Position numbers and translations under genes: made by a program | In this document: positions 11,559 to 23,433 of the stretch, piece after piece | Numbering within the stretch: the first letter of the stretch is position 1 | Layout: the number at the start of each line of letters is the position of its first letter | The notes under the pieces: model-generated | Databases searched by the model: none | What the model saw: the letters and a program-made list of their open reading frames with translations, nothing else | Told to the model about the DNA's origin: nothing | DNA from: Gautieria morchelliformis | Lineage: Eukaryota > Basidiomycota > Agaricomycetes > Gomphales > Gomphaceae | Reading direction: 5' to 3' | Length of the DNA stretch: 64,000 bases | NCBI GenBank assembly: GCA_015179125.1 | Contig: WHVA01000097.1 | Location: forward strand, 210,442 to 274,441

Positions 11559-11930
11559 CTTGGCCGTGCCCACTACCACCGCCGCCACCGCACCCTTACC
11601 TGTGCCCTTCCCCTTATCCACCCACCCTGCGCCTCCTCAGAGCCGTGCAGACACCTGCGCACAGCTGCCGCGGCCGTACTGGGAGGCAGCGTGCACCGCA
11701 CATCCGCGCACCACGCCCCGCAAGCCGCCTTGGCCGCGCCCACTACCACCGCCGCCACCGCACCCTTACCCACGCCCTTCCCCTTATCCGCCCACCCTGC
11801 GCCTCCTCAGAGCCCTCTCCGCCATGCAGACACCTGCACACAGCTGCCACGGCCGTACTGGGAGGTGCAGCAGCGCGCACCCCACAACAACTCCGCGCCA
11901 CACATGCCCCGCAAGCCGCCTTGACAATAT
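11559..11930. repeat. GC-rich tandem repeat (~170-190 bp x 2)
   Basis: Two head-to-tail copies of a Pro/His-codon-like sequence starting ttggccg(t/c)gcccactacc and ending near gtactgggagg. Long frames exist on both strands but differ between copies, so coding is unlikely. It lies downstream of the transposase inside the TIR element. Confidence 0.7.
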
Positions 11931-12406
11931 GCATTCCTGCTGACGCGCACACGCGCAGTTTCAACTCGTCGTGGTGAATGGGGCACTTGCAGGTGGCCAA
12001 TGCGAGCGGCGGTGGGAGGAGTGTTGACGGATGGGCTTGGACCATGCGTCAGCAACGAGGCGGGGGGCCTGAGGGCGGACTTCTGGTCTGCGCGCATGCA
12101 TGGCTTTGCATGCGCACATGGGGTACGTGTGCCGTCAATGAGCGCACTACGCACATGAGGGTCGACTGATGTGTGTTAGAGCGTGTACAACGTCATGTTT
12201 ATCATGTATTATAATGTGTATTAGCATGTGAACATGGTTTCTATGTACCTTGAGAGATCTAACTTATCCAAAATGCACCGGGTACAGACTAACGTGAAAA
12301 TTTTCCATTTGCAGCCGGCCAAGAATCGATGACCGTGCAGCCCTGACCTTCTGGTTAATTCCCTCCACTACCTTCCACCTCAACCCACCTAAGAGCGTGG
12401 TCCTAA

Positions 12407-13250
12407 ATGCCCCCGTGTGTCGTGTGCACGTACAAGACAGGTGGTGTGCCCTGCGACTGCCCCAAGTTCGAACTTCGACAGGACCAGGACCCGAACGAAC
12501 CGTTCGTGTGCCGTGACTGCACACACATCAAAAACTGGCATGAAGCAGACAATCACATACCAGATAGCACCACAGTTCAGGCCATCATGAAGGACTGTGA
12601 TGCTGCGCTCAAGGGTGTACAGAAGAACAAGCTTGGGGAACCAAGGATATCCAAGGATGAGGCGGCGCAGGAGGCTATAACCGGCTTGAAATGAGATGTG
12701 CAGAGTGAAAAGGCCAGTAAGAAAAAAGTGAGTACTCTCACCAACATGTCAGTCCCAATGGTGTTGATGATGCTGAAGACAATGTGAAAGCATGACATCA
12801 AAGGGTTGACTCGCATTGAGGTGCGAGGAGTTATCATGCTCCCTGATGGCATCAGTGTAAGACCTAGATAACCTGTCTAGAAGCTCACATTATGGTATAG
12901 GATGATGGTGAACTGAACAATGACGCAACACCAGATGGTGAAGTGGAGGGAAATTTGGAGAGCTGGGGCTTGGCTGTGCTAGGAGCGAAGGGGACACTCT
13001 GGTTTTGTGAAGAATGGAACAATGAACGCCTGGATGAATGGCTGCGAGAGATCCTGCCAAAGCCATTCAGTTTCCTGGACAACGAGTATGGCGTTCCTGC
13101 GGATGCTAAAAAGCGGCACTGGCGTCTGCTGGAATCCTCACGAAAGAGATTGAAGAAGCATAGATCGGTTGCAGACGGATATGCCTTTAAGGAAGTGAAA
13201 GGAACTGCCGGTAAGGCTTGGACCAAGTACAAAATCTATATTGGTAGTTG
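12407..13250 (+). CDS. Cys/His-rich uncharacterised protein in the TIR element
   Basis: The first exon reads PPCVVCTYKTGGVPCDCPKF and FVCRDCTHIKNWHEAD (C-x2-C, C-x-C, C-x2-C, H, WH), a probable small zinc-binding module. It is followed by a charged stretch ending near 12693. Later segments TRIEVRGVIMLPDGIS (about 12810-12855) and ESWGLAVLGAKGTLWFCEEW, WLREILPKPFSFLDNEYGVP (12943-13250) are separated from it by likely introns. I recall similar unnamed proteins near transposons in other Agaricomycetes but know no function. Exon joins are not fully resolved and the frame breaks near 12785. It could be an accessory gene of the element or a remnant. Confidence 0.5.
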
Positions 13251-14090
13251 ATGCTACTGTCTCATTCCTTGCCACATGAAGCTAATGTTGCATGTTTTAC
13301 AGTATCTTGTCAACCTATTTCACCAACGATCTATATGAATGAGTGGAACACAGACACAGTCTCTTCGAGTCTGTTTGACGATTCGGACAGTGATCTGATA
13401 ATTCTCCACGATCAACAGGCTTGACGGCCGCTGGCTGAAAACGTTCAACAAGTGCGTAGACACATATTTGGAGTCGTCTGGTAGCTAATGGCTCACATTA
13501 GGCAAGGCTAGCCTTGGCAACCCCTCTAAGGGAAAAAAAAAAGTGAGGACACCAGACATTACCATGCGTTATATATATCTCACAACTGGCATGAATGACC
13601 ACCGATGATTTAGATCCAACTGGTTCTATTTCTGACCATGAATCCATTAACATAGGTATGCCATAAACTGCTAATAGGATATTTCAATAACAGCGGCACA
13701 TCCAGGTGACCCGGATATATGGGTATGGGACGATGAGGATTTCCCAGAGCCGTCGTCTCTGTTGAGCGATGACAAATGGGCTAACAAACCTACCACTCGG
13801 TCCCAGACACTCAACTTCGGCCCGACCAATCCCAGCCATTCGCATGAGAAGACACACCTTTGACAGTCCACCGAAGACGAAGGCAGACATATGGGAATAA
13901 GCCAGCCATTTGAATATTTTAGGGACTCTGTAGAAAATTGCCTATTTTTCTTAGATAGTCTATCCATAGACATAAACTTCAATGTTAAGAAGTTCCAATA
14001 TCAATGAGTTGTGTGTTGACACAAAAGTGCGCACAGGAAGTATCTAATGTCTCTAGGACAGCTTGATTTAAATGTGCGCGAACCGCATAG
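13251..14090. other. Distal part of the TIR element, little coding signal
   Basis: A short plus-strand stretch (about 13690-13870) reads HPGDPDIWVWDDEDFPEPSS and may be a last exon of the preceding gene. The rest has no recognisable content up to the right TIR. Confidence 0.4.
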
Positions 14091-14201
14091 TAAAAGTGCG
14101 CGCGTAAAATTTCTTAGTGCGCGCAAAGTTGCAACTTTGCGCTGACTAAAAAAATTACTCAAACTTTGCGCTGAATCTTAAAAGTGCATTTTGACCGTCA
14201 T
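14091..14201 (-). repeat. Right terminal inverted repeat (111 bp)
   Basis: Ends ...TTTTGACCGTCAT immediately before the AGTGCAGG duplication (14202-14209). It contains the same 22-bp palindrome at 14121-14142. Confidence 0.9.
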
Positions 14202-14209
14202 AGTGCAGG

Positions 14210-15488
14210 TGTATTCCAGAATTATTATTTAGACTACATTATTTTCGGCACTTACACATAGAATTGATCCTTCCACTCTCCCCCGTGGCGGCAGTTGTAT
14301 ATAGACCATCGAGGCAAAGGCGCTTTTGCACTTAAAAAAGTTCCCGGCGACAGCGTCAAAAAAAGAAAAAAAAAAAGAATAAGAACTTTTCTTGAGTTAA
14401 AATTGGTACTGAAAATTAATTTTATATTTTCGGAAAATCTGGAACGCTATAACAACTCAAATTGGAACTGATATTCAGGGCAAGTGCATTGGGCGCGTAT
14501 TTTAAGTTCCGATCTTTCCTACAGTGTGGATGGATGTAGATCATCCCCTAACCGTACCATGCATGAATCTTATTCACACTGAGCCATCATAACGCGGAAT
14601 GCAAGCTTGGAAAGTCGTCACTGACTGCATCTACCAGCAGGCCAAGTACTAGTATAAGCATTGCCGGAAACAAGATAAAACAACACGAACGTGCTTATTG
14701 TGACTTACTAATCTGATTATGTAAGTTCGACCAGTCCTAGGATCCGCCTTCGTCGAGAAGGAGGCACAATTCGCCGCCCAACTGAGTGGGTATAGCCGGC
14801 TCATGTTGACACCTGGCTATTGTCAGCTTACTCTCCTCGGCTCGGAGAATGGCCGTGAGTACCTCAACTCACGATGTCTGAGTGCCACTTGGCACTGGGG
14901 CGGAAGCACTGTTCTATTTATTCTTTTACCATGCTATTTGCTGGTCCCTGCAGACCTATGGTATAGGTCATATGACATGAAATAATGCGGTTCAGTGACT
15001 ACCTTGCAATTGTGCAGGCTTCAGCGTTCAACGTTCAACGTCCAGCACGCACCTTTGCTTCGAGGCGAATAACCCCTGGGAAATCAGGGGTGCGTAATGA
15101 ATGCTCTGATCTTCAGTGCAGGATGTTGCATAGCACTGGATAGGTAAACATCTCATCTGAGGGAGAAGTTTGAACTGAAAGCACTGACATAGAGCTCAGG
15201 GCTCATGTGAGATATACCGCTGAGCAGGGAACGGACAGCGCACCGCCAAGTAAGTATCCCGTCATAGTACGGGTCCCAACTGAACAACAATCGAACGTAA
15301 TGTGTGTGAATGTTTCTCTGCTTTCCTTACCAGTCTTGGGCTTGGTCTAGTTATTGTTTGACCGAGGTAGCAACTAACCTGCGTTGGCCGAGGAGGCGCA
15401 ACCGAATGACACAGTGGCAGGCTATAAAGAAGCTCTTTATATGAGCCTAAGCACATTGTCTCGCCTTACTTCCAAAACCGACCTACAA
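14210..15488. other. Intergenic with a relic of the duplicated spacer
   Basis: An A-rich patch (14340-14390) and a short diverged copy of the duplicated spacer (14520-14600). From about 15280 the sequence matches 19625-19800, the promoter side of the DUF6533 gene copies. No other gene seen. Confidence 0.5.
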
Positions 15489-17039
15489 ATGTCTTTAGAC
15501 ATCCGAACTTTATTTTCAGCTAGTGAGTCCGGCTTCTACTGCATGTAATAAGGAAGGATAAACACGATGTGTAGCTTGGTCCACAAAACTCTCCACCATA
15601 GCCTCATTGACATGGGTAATCTATGACATTGGTTAGTCTTGCTTTTGATTGGATTTAGATCTGGATGAACTCATAATACAGCGAAGTGCTCACTTTGGAT
15701 GCTGAAGTTCATCAATGTTTCAAACCACAATCCTATTCTCATAGTCTCTTTAGGTAGCCTATGTTTGGAAAACTCGATGGTCATTCGGGAAAGGCCTTTT
15801 CATATATGTAGGTCTTTCGGCATCGCCTTACCAAGAGAGATTGACTGATCCAGTAATGAATGGCTTGTTTCGGAATAGATTCGTTACTTCAGCTTGTTGA
15901 CTCTCTTTGTGGATACATCTGGTAGATGTGTCACCTCCTTTCTTTCCTTTCTGGTATCACTAACTGTTTCTCCAGTATTATACCACGGTTCGCTCACAAA
16001 TAATGTTGTGATCAGTTACTTTTCATCACTATTCAGCGTAACCATTGACGCGGCGTGCAACAGTTGTAAGTACATGTATCGCTACACCAGGCAACGATTT
16101 CTGAACGTGAGATATCTAGATGCAGATATTATATTGTTTGGATGTTGGCGTCGTAAGTTGAACTTCAATCACTATGCTAAATACTTAACGATGATTGTAG
16201 GGGATCCGCGGTTCTTTCTGGCACTGGTGGTATGTGGCTGGCAGCCTTTCGCAGTGGCACCAGGAACTGCTAACGCTTTGACAGTCCTCCTTATCTCACG
16301 GGTGTGTTGTGTTCAAATAACTCTACAGCAGTCTCTCGATGTTGATGCTGGAAAATAATATATGTCAGATCCATGCTGTGTACAACTGCAACTGGAAGGT
16401 AACAGGGGCAGCAGTTTGTTGGTTGGTTTTCTCCCAGATCAACGCAATTTTGGCGTATTCCCTCGCTTTTCCTGGTGGTTGGTGGTGGTTATCTGAGTCA
16501 CAGCCCTAGGTCTCACTTAGCACTGCAGGAGCCGCGTTGCCCTTTGGGTTAACTGGTTGTTACTTGGTCAAGAAGCCTCCCTATTATGCACTGGTCTGCG
16601 CTCTCATCTGTAATATGGTGCTTTGCGCTTTCATGGTGCATAGAGCATGGAGATTGTTTATGGAGAATCGAAACCTTCCCTTGGTGAAAATAATAATCCG
16701 GGACTGGTATGCGCTGCACTAGTGTCTTTTTAGAATTGGGGCTAACCGCCCGGGTTTAAGTGCCCTTTATTTTTTGACGCAAGTAACTTCGATTTCATTT
16801 GATTTCTACTCACATTGCCAAATAGCAAGTTCTCGGCTCTATTTCTCAACACAGTGATATGGGGCCTAGGACCACCATCATTATCCGGGGTTGCAGTTCC
16901 GTAAGTGCATTTGCCCTTCAAAGTGTATACGACACAAATCATAGTATTCCACAGCTGGATGATGGCCGTGTCCGGTGCTCTGGGGAGCAGACTCTCTCTC
17001 CATACGCGTGAGAGATATTATAATGAGCTGATGCAGTAG
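15489..17039 (+). pseudogene. DUF6533-type membrane protein gene, copy 2 (nonsense mutation)
   Basis: Same multi-exon gene as copy 3. Readable exons include MSLDIRTLFSASESGFYC (15489), SEVLTLDAEVAYVWKTRWSF (joined across an intron near 15720-15755), DPRFFLALVVCGWQPFAVAP then LLISR, an intron of about 58 nt, IHAVYNCNWKVTGAAVC, KKPPYYALVCALIC and HSWMMAVSGALGSRLSL, with a stop at 17037-17039. A TAG at 16507-16509 replaces the Trp codon found in copy 3 (SQPW). This is the only clear lesion noticed. The N-terminal EV-x-W-x4-W part fits the DUF6533 signature. Confidence 0.72.
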
Positions 17040-17659
17040 GGATGCCTCTACCTCATTCGCATAGTTACTGCTATTTCGAATGAATTCACGATCTCAGCCT
17101 ACCAGATCGCATACTTCAGACACACGTACAAATGGCGTATACATTTCTAGATCCTAACGGCAGTGCCGAGAACTGTAAACAGCTGGGCCGTTCTGTAGTC
17201 AAAGTATCGGTTGTCGAGTTCGGAATGCATTAAGAGTGTGCATATCCGTACCATTGGTACACTTATACTGGAGTTTACGAAGAAACTAAACGTTACAACG
17301 ATCTTAGTAACGTACCCATCCCTGGAAGTCATTCCAAATGACCAACATTCTTCTGACTTGTCCATATATCGGGCGAATTAATCAATACAGCACCTCATGA
17401 AAACACTTGACACCTCGTGGTTTTCAAGGTATATGAACCCTAGTTATATCACTATTCACAATTTCCTGATGATCACTCGTGGTCGTTGATTTTGCAACGT
17501 CACGGGCCTGGGGCAGCCTGGATGGATGTAGATCACTGTCCCTAACCGTACTAAGGGGGCAATCTTATTCACATTGAGCCCCCATAACATGGCGTCAGGG
17601 TAGTGAGTGGCATGGGGCAGTTCAGCATTTACACGCGGCGGCCGAGGAGCTGGGGCATA

Positions 17660-18450
17660 TGAATATCAGCCATGGGTAGTAGATGGAGTGGAGGGGAGAG
17701 GCGTAATTTTTCTTGGACGGTGACGACGAGGGAGCGTACGGAGACTATGACGATGACGCCCGTGAATACGCCGAGCGACTGGGCTTGTGGCGCCTGGGAT
17801 GGCAATGGGAGTGAGCGGGGCGGAGTGGGGCGGATGGATGGCGGACTCACGTTTACGCTGAGCATGACGCCGAGGATGAGGCACGCAGGAGGGGGCCCCA
17901 CAGGTCCCACTCCCTGGCGGGAGAATAAGGCATAAGAATAAACAGGTGCGGGGAGGGGGCGGGGAGGAGAACATACGCACCTGAGGGCCTCACGCGTGCT
18001 CCCTGCGCGGCGTGGATACAGAGCACCTGCTCGAGCTTGGAGTATACGGACGGGAGATCGCGAGCCTGCGTGGGAGATCAGTGGTCAATGGTCAGTGCAC
18101 AGCGGGGGCAGGGGTGGGGAGACTCGCGATGGTGGCTGTGACGGGCTCGTCGAGGGTGCGACGCCAGCGTAGCTGTGGTGGGAAAGCGCGAGTGTGAGGG
18201 TGCGAGACGTACCGCGTCTCGACGCGCACGCCGCCGACGGTGCGGCCCTTGCTCTTCCCCGCGGCGCTCTTCCCCTTGCCAATCTGCGACGACGACAGGT
18301 CGTCCGGCGGGAGAACGCGAGGATGGGCTCCTCGTCGTAGTCCTCGCCATCAGCGCGACGAAATAGGGTCAAGGGAACGATAATCCTGTAAAGAATGTAA
18401 ATGTGATGTGACGGTGCCGAGGTGATGCAGGTAATCGTGGTAAGAAGCAC
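17660..18450 (-). pseudogene. GC-rich degenerate gene, possible membrane protein (copy 2)
   Basis: Counterpart of 1360-2098 in the segmental duplication. The acidic segment is open here (ADGEDYDEEPILAFSRRTT), but a short deletion after it shifts frame relative to the other copy. The hydrophobic stretch GVFTGVIVIVSVRSLVV is kept. Family not recognised. Confidence 0.35.
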
Positions 18451-19820
18451 TCGGAGAGCCGACCCGATGTACTAAGGAGTTTTAATTCGCATGATACTTA
18501 TGACAGCCTGGTAAAAAGGAAATTTTCAATGTGCAATCTGAGGGAAATGTAACTGTACACAGCGACAGAGTACCTGGTTGAGCCTAAACAGACGGTGAGA
18601 TGATTTGGTATGCAGGCACATCTGGAAAGGGGCTTTGCAAATTGCTAGACCTGAATGTATCTGTTCAGAGATGTATCAGCGGATCTATTTGCTGTATCTG
18701 GACAGGACAGGTAGGTGGATATATATGTAAATATAAGGACAATCCGTTAATAGCAACCTAACGAAAATTACGGCGAGGTCAAATTGAGTCTTCCTTTTGC
18801 CTGCTATCTATGATGAGCATGTTGAGATCTACCTGGATTTATAACAATGAAGATAGCAACGAAGTTCAGGAGGATGTTGACAGCAAACAAGAACGGCAAC
18901 GTACTTTGACCTCCTTCATGCTGGATAACGGGTTTGCATGGTACAGGCGGAATTTTCTTTTGCCAGACGTTTTCGCCTGGGTTCACGGAGAAGGGATGAG
19001 AGCAATAGGCGCAGTGAAAAAAAAATCGAAACAATGTCAAGGTGTCTTACCGACAGTGTTTTCGCCTTCGCGCATGCGAGAGCATCAGCGAATTCTAGAT
19101 ATAGCAATTGTAAGTGGAAAGCCATTGTTAATACAAGGCTCACTTATACTGCAATTTAAAGCAATAATACATTGCACGTGCAGTTACAAACGCAGTATGA
19201 TGCGAACCCTGCTATAAACGCCGCGTCGGCATGACGCACGCCTTTGGCTAACGCATGCGTCATGCCGAGCGGCCGAGCGCCTAGTACCACGCAATTGCAA
19301 AAAAAGCCACCAAGTTGCTCGCTTTAACTGATGGAGGTTGTTCGTGTCATTGAAAGGCAGACTGAGGTGCCATTGTGTGTTTGAAAGTGATGTATATTTG
19401 ACATTGCAAATGGCAGGTCAACACCAACTTCGCCTACGTATACCGTATACGACCGGAGGCAAATTGCAAAATCGATGCCCGACGAATCGGCCTACGATCA
19501 CGATACACGGGGTGTTATCTCATTTGAGAGAGTTGATCTGCAGGGTTCTAGGTGAAATTACCAACGAAGAATCGCTGAAACAGAGCTCGAGGCTCATGTA
19601 TACCGTCTCAACTGCCAGTGGGTTGGACGGTCTAGAACGACAATCGGACGTAATGTGTGTGAATGTTTCCCTGCTTCCGTACCAGTCTTGGGCTTGGTTC
19701 AGTTACTGTTTGACTGAGGTAGCAACTAAACTCCGTAGGTGGCGCATCCGAATGGCACAGTGGCAGGCTATAAAGAAGTTCTTTGTATGAGCCTAAGCAC
19801 ATTGTCTCATCGGTCTACAA
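18451..19820. other. Intergenic between duplication copies
   Basis: Up to about 18673 it matches 2160-2384. Beyond that is unique sequence without a supported gene; the 18810-19217 frame of 135 codons has no recognisable motif. A 12-bp perfect inverted repeat (CGGCATGACGCA) lies at 19227-19238 and 19256-19267. From about 19560 it again matches the upstream region of copy 2. Confidence 0.5.
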
Positions 19821-21383
19821 ATGTCTTTAGACATCCAAACTTTGTTTTCAGCTAGTGAGTCCGGCTTCTACTGCATGTAATAAGGAAGGCCTAACACGAT
19901 GGGTAGCTTGGTCCACAAAACTCTCCACCATAGCCTCATTGATGTGGGTAATCTATGATCACGGTGAGTCTTGCTTTTGATGGGATTTAAATCTGGATGA
20001 TCTCATACTACAGCGAAGTGCTCACTTTGGATACTGAGGTTCGTCAATGTCCCAAACCACGATCATATTCTCACAATCTCATTAGGTAGCCTATGTTTGG
20101 AAGGCTCGATGGTCATTCGGGAAAGGCCTTTTCATATATGTAGGGCTTTCGGCGTCACCTTACCCCATCTAGAAAGAGAGATTGACTGATCCAATAATGA
20201 ATTGTTTGTTTCGGAATAGATTCGTTACTTCACCTTGTTGACTCTCTTTGTGGATACATATGGTAGACGTGTCACCTCCTTTATTACCTCTCTTGTATCA
20301 CTAACTGTTACTCCAGTATTATACCACGGTTCGCTCACAAATAACGTTGTGATCCGTTACTTTTCATCACTATTCAGCGTAATCATTGACGCGGCGTGCA
20401 ACAGTTGTAAGTACATGTGTCGCTACAGCAGGCAACGATTTCTGAACGTGAGCCTATCTAGCTGCAGATATTATATTGTTTGGATGTTGGCGTCGTAAGT
20501 TGAACTTCAACCACTATGCTAAATACTCAGCGATATTTGTAGGGGAACCGCGGTTCTTTCTGGCACTGGTGGTATGTGGCTGGCAGCCTTTCACAATGGC
20601 ACCAGGAACTACTAACGCTTTGACAGTCCTCCTTATCTCACGGGTACGTTGTGTTCAAATTTCTATACAGTAGTTTCAATGTTGATGCTGGAAAATAATA
20701 TATGCCAGATCCATGCTGTGTACAACTGCAACTGGAAGGTGACAGGAGTAGCAGTTTGTTTCTTGGTTTTCGCCCAGATCAGCGCATTTTTCACGTATTC
20801 CCTCGCGTTTCCTGGTGGTTTGTGGTTATTATTTGAGTCACAGCCCTGGGTCTCATTTAGCACTGCAGGAGCCGCGTTGCCCTTTGGGTTAACTGGTTGT
20901 TACTTTGTCAAGAAGCCACCCTATTATGCACTGGTCTGCGCCCTCATCTGTGATATGGTGCTTTGCGCTTTCATGGCGCATAGAGCATGGAGATTGTTCA
21001 TGGAGAATCGAAACACTCCCTTGGTGAAAATAGTAATCCGAGACAGGTATGCGCTGCACTGGTGTCTTTTTAGAATCTGGGCTAACCCGCCTGGGCCTAA
21101 GTGCCCTTTATTTTTTGACGCAAGTAACTTCGATTTCATTTGATTTCTACTCACAATGCCAAACAGCACGTTCTCGGCTCTATTTCTCAACACAGTGATA
21201 TGGGGACTAGGACTACCATCATTATGCGGGGTTGCAATTCCGTAAGTGCACTTTCCCTTCCAAGTGTATGTGGCACAAAGCATAGTATTCCACAGCTGGA
21301 TGATGGCCGTGTCCGGTGCTCTGGGGAGCAGACTTTCTCTCAATATGCGTGAGAGATATTTCAACAATGAGCTGATGCAGTAG
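19821..21383 (+). CDS. DUF6533-type integral membrane protein, copy 3 (intact)
   Basis: Function unknown; the family is a multi-pass membrane protein group expanded in Agaricomycetes. Exons in order: MSLDIQTLFSASESGFYC (from 19821); EVLTLDTE joined to VAYVWKARWSFGKGLFIYV (20095-20150); IRYFTLLTLFVDTY (about 20217-20260); EPRFFLALVVCGWQPFTMAP to LLISR (20545-20641); IHAVYNCNWKVTGVAVCF onward (from 20702) through WVSFSTAGAALPFGLTGCYF and CDMVLCAFMAHRAWRL to RDRYALH; an intron GTGTCT...aacag to TFSALFLNTVIWGLGL; and a last exon SIVFHSWMMAVSGALGSRLS ending TAG at 21381-21383. No stop was met in these segments, unlike copies 1 and 2. Some middle introns are inferred only. Confidence 0.72.
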
Positions 21384-22456
21384 GGATGCCTCTACGTCAT
21401 TCGCATAGTTACTGCTATTTCCAATGAATTCACGATCTCAGCCTACCACGTACCTATCCCTCGGTAATCAATACAGCACCTCATGAAAACATTTGACACC
21501 TCACTGACGTCGCAGCGGTGTTGCCAGCCTCTGCCGCGAATTGTATAATCAGATTTTCGGTTGTGCCGAGCATTTCGACCTTGGTCGGCACTAGCATCGG
21601 ACTAAGCGTCCAATTCATAGCACGATGATCTGTCCAAATTAAGCAGTTTTTTGCGCACAGCTCCACTCTGCCCCTCCTTACACTAACCAAAGCACCTTCT
21701 AGGGTTACCTCCACATCGTTTGCAGCGCAGCATAACTTTGATTGCAAAGGCAATACAAAGTCCAGCTAACCTTACGGTGGGATGCAATTCCAACGTCGTA
21801 TATTGTTCACCACAGCTGTGGAATTAAGAACAAGCCAAACCAAGGGGGGCCTGATGCCTAGTTTGGACTTGGCATACGTCCGTTCATCGCGAGGGTGTTG
21901 GGATGGTGGACGATATAAATAGAACTAAGAGATGATGAGTTGTGTCGTTCAGAAAACCTGGGAAGGATTCAGCGGGAAATGCGATGTGTGGAGTAAGGTT
22001 AACCTTGAATGGCCAAGAATTTAAGCCGGAAAATATAGTTGGAGCTTCGATGTCGACATTTGGCGTGACTTATCAAGTGCGGCTTATTAAGGGCAAGGTT
22101 TTGGATCTGCAGAAGTTGTTGTGACCGAAAGTTTTGGAGCGACAAGTCCAAGTTCCAGAGGGCGTTCTTTAGAGACGTGAAAAAAAACTGAGACATCATT
22201 ACCAGCTTGAAAATGGGGCCACGGTGTCTTCGCTGATGCAGGAAGTCTTAGCCAGTCATGAAAATAAATATCAAGTGGATGTACTGGGATGCACGAGAAA
22301 ATTGGTGGAACCCGGAAGCACGTTGGCAAAAAGCTTCGGACTCAGAAATTTCGTCATTGCGAGGTTAGTCATCCTGACCGTGACATTCTGTCCTTTTATA
22401 GATGCTACTATTTAAACCTTCCCCGACTTGGAGTCCCACTACACGCTGTTTCCTCC
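21384..22456. other. Intergenic; one unidentified minus-strand frame
   Basis: The duplication ends near 21500. On the minus strand 21481-21753 reads through with a plausible protein (GALVSVRRGRVELCAKNCLI, then WTDHRAMNWTLSPML), family not recognised and no matching exons found. The rest is without supported genes. Confidence 0.4.
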
Positions 22457-23433
22457 ATGACTGACACCACTGAAAGATACGGCTTTACCGCTGTGCCACG
22501 AGACCCCGACGTGCTGTTCTTACACCATCCTACTGCCAGTGGTCTAAACCCCACGCAGGCATCATACAAGCTCAATGAACTCCCTTTCCCAGACTCAGAC
22601 CTTGTGAGAAAGAGCAAAGCGTTCGTGGAGAAGGAGCTCAATGTTCCTACCCTCAACCACAGTAACCGTGTTTTCATTTACGGTACGTCTTTCCTATTAC
22701 CGTACAGGCCGCCTCCTCACGTGCGCTGTTGCTTGTGATAGGAACGGCGTTGGTGCGCACGCACTTTCCAGAGTGGAAATACGACGATGAGGCGTACTAT
22801 CTCAGCTGCCTGTTCCACGACATCGGAACAGCCGACCGTTACCTCGCAACAACCAAGATGTCCTTTGAGTTCAAAGGCGCCATCGTCGCCCGAGAGTTCA
22901 TTCTGGAGCATGGGGGAGATGAAGACTTAGCAGATGCCATCTGTGAGGTAATTCGCATATTCTTTGTTCGTGATTTGAATGCTCACTCTGGGCCATAGGC
23001 TGTCATCCGCCATCAGGACGTCTTCGTTAAAGGGGGTAATATCACGACTGTAGGCCAAGTCCTTCAACTGGCCACTATACTTGGTACGCAGCCTCCTCCA
23101 TCGGGCTCGCAGTGAGCCCTCGCTCACATTTGAGAGATATGTTAGACAACGTTGGGATGTGCGTCGTTCTGATTTCTATTTGCTCAACGTTCCTGCAGCT
23201 CAACATCTTTCAGTCGATCTAATCTGCTTAGTACAGAACTCATTGAGGCAACCATCTCGGCCTTTCCTCGCCTCAAGTGGTCCTCGTGCTTTTGCGGCGT
23301 CATCGAGAAAGAGCTCGCCCTGAAACCATGGTGCCACACCTCAACATTCGAGGTCGCAAATTGGAGAGAAGGAGTGCCAAGTAACTTCGCGACAGATGTG
23401 CGCAAGAACACTCTTATGAACCAATACGAATGA
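22457..23433 (+). CDS. HD-domain protein resembling cyanamide hydratase
   Basis: Cyanamide hydratases are HD-domain metalloenzymes that hydrate cyanamide to urea; many fungal homologues have no tested substrate. Five exons join in frame: 22457-22682, 22742-22947, 22999-23083, 23137-23158 and 23199-23433, giving 257 aa with stop TGA at 23431-23433, close to the usual ~240-250 aa. Metal-binding HD motif: SCLFHDIGTADRY in exon 2, preceded by ALVRTHFPEW, followed by TKMSFEFKGAIVAREF, then IRHQD in exon 3. DNVG follows at the exon 4 join, and KELALKPWCHTSTFE lies near the C-terminus; all occur in the order expected for the family. All four introns are GT-AG and 40-59 nt long. No lesion was seen, so this is probably a working gene. 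Substrate not proven. Confidence 0.85.

Larger units (their letters stand above)
8067..14201. mobile_element. 6.1-kb TIR transposon carrying a BTB gene and an integrase-core transposase
   Basis: Bounded by 111-bp terminal inverted repeats (8067-8177 and 14091-14201) that differ at about three positions, and flanked by an exact 8-bp duplication AGTGCAGG. Inside are a minus-strand BTB/POZ gene (8313-9299), a plus-strand gene with an rve-like D,D,E integrase core (9362-11486, broken), a GC-rich tandem repeat (11559-11930) and a plus-strand Cys/His-rich gene (12407-13250). Near-identical TIRs and a perfect duplication suggest recent movement, so the stops in the transposase may mean it was mobilised in trans. 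An 8-bp duplication is known for hAT and KDZ elements, but the nuclease here is integrase-like, so the superfamily is left open. Confidence 0.8.

Noticed and set aside
11534..11977. 147-codon Pro/His-rich frame in the TIR element
   Set aside because: Falls on a two-copy tandem repeat and the frame is not the same in both copies.
8067..14201. Starship-type giant element with a tyrosine recombinase
   Set aside because: No tyrosine recombinase captain was seen; the element has long TIRs and an integrase-type nuclease.
22289..22456. Upstream extension of the HD-domain gene
   Set aside because: The frame is open but the sequence is not protein-like, and the ATG at 22457 gives the expected family length.
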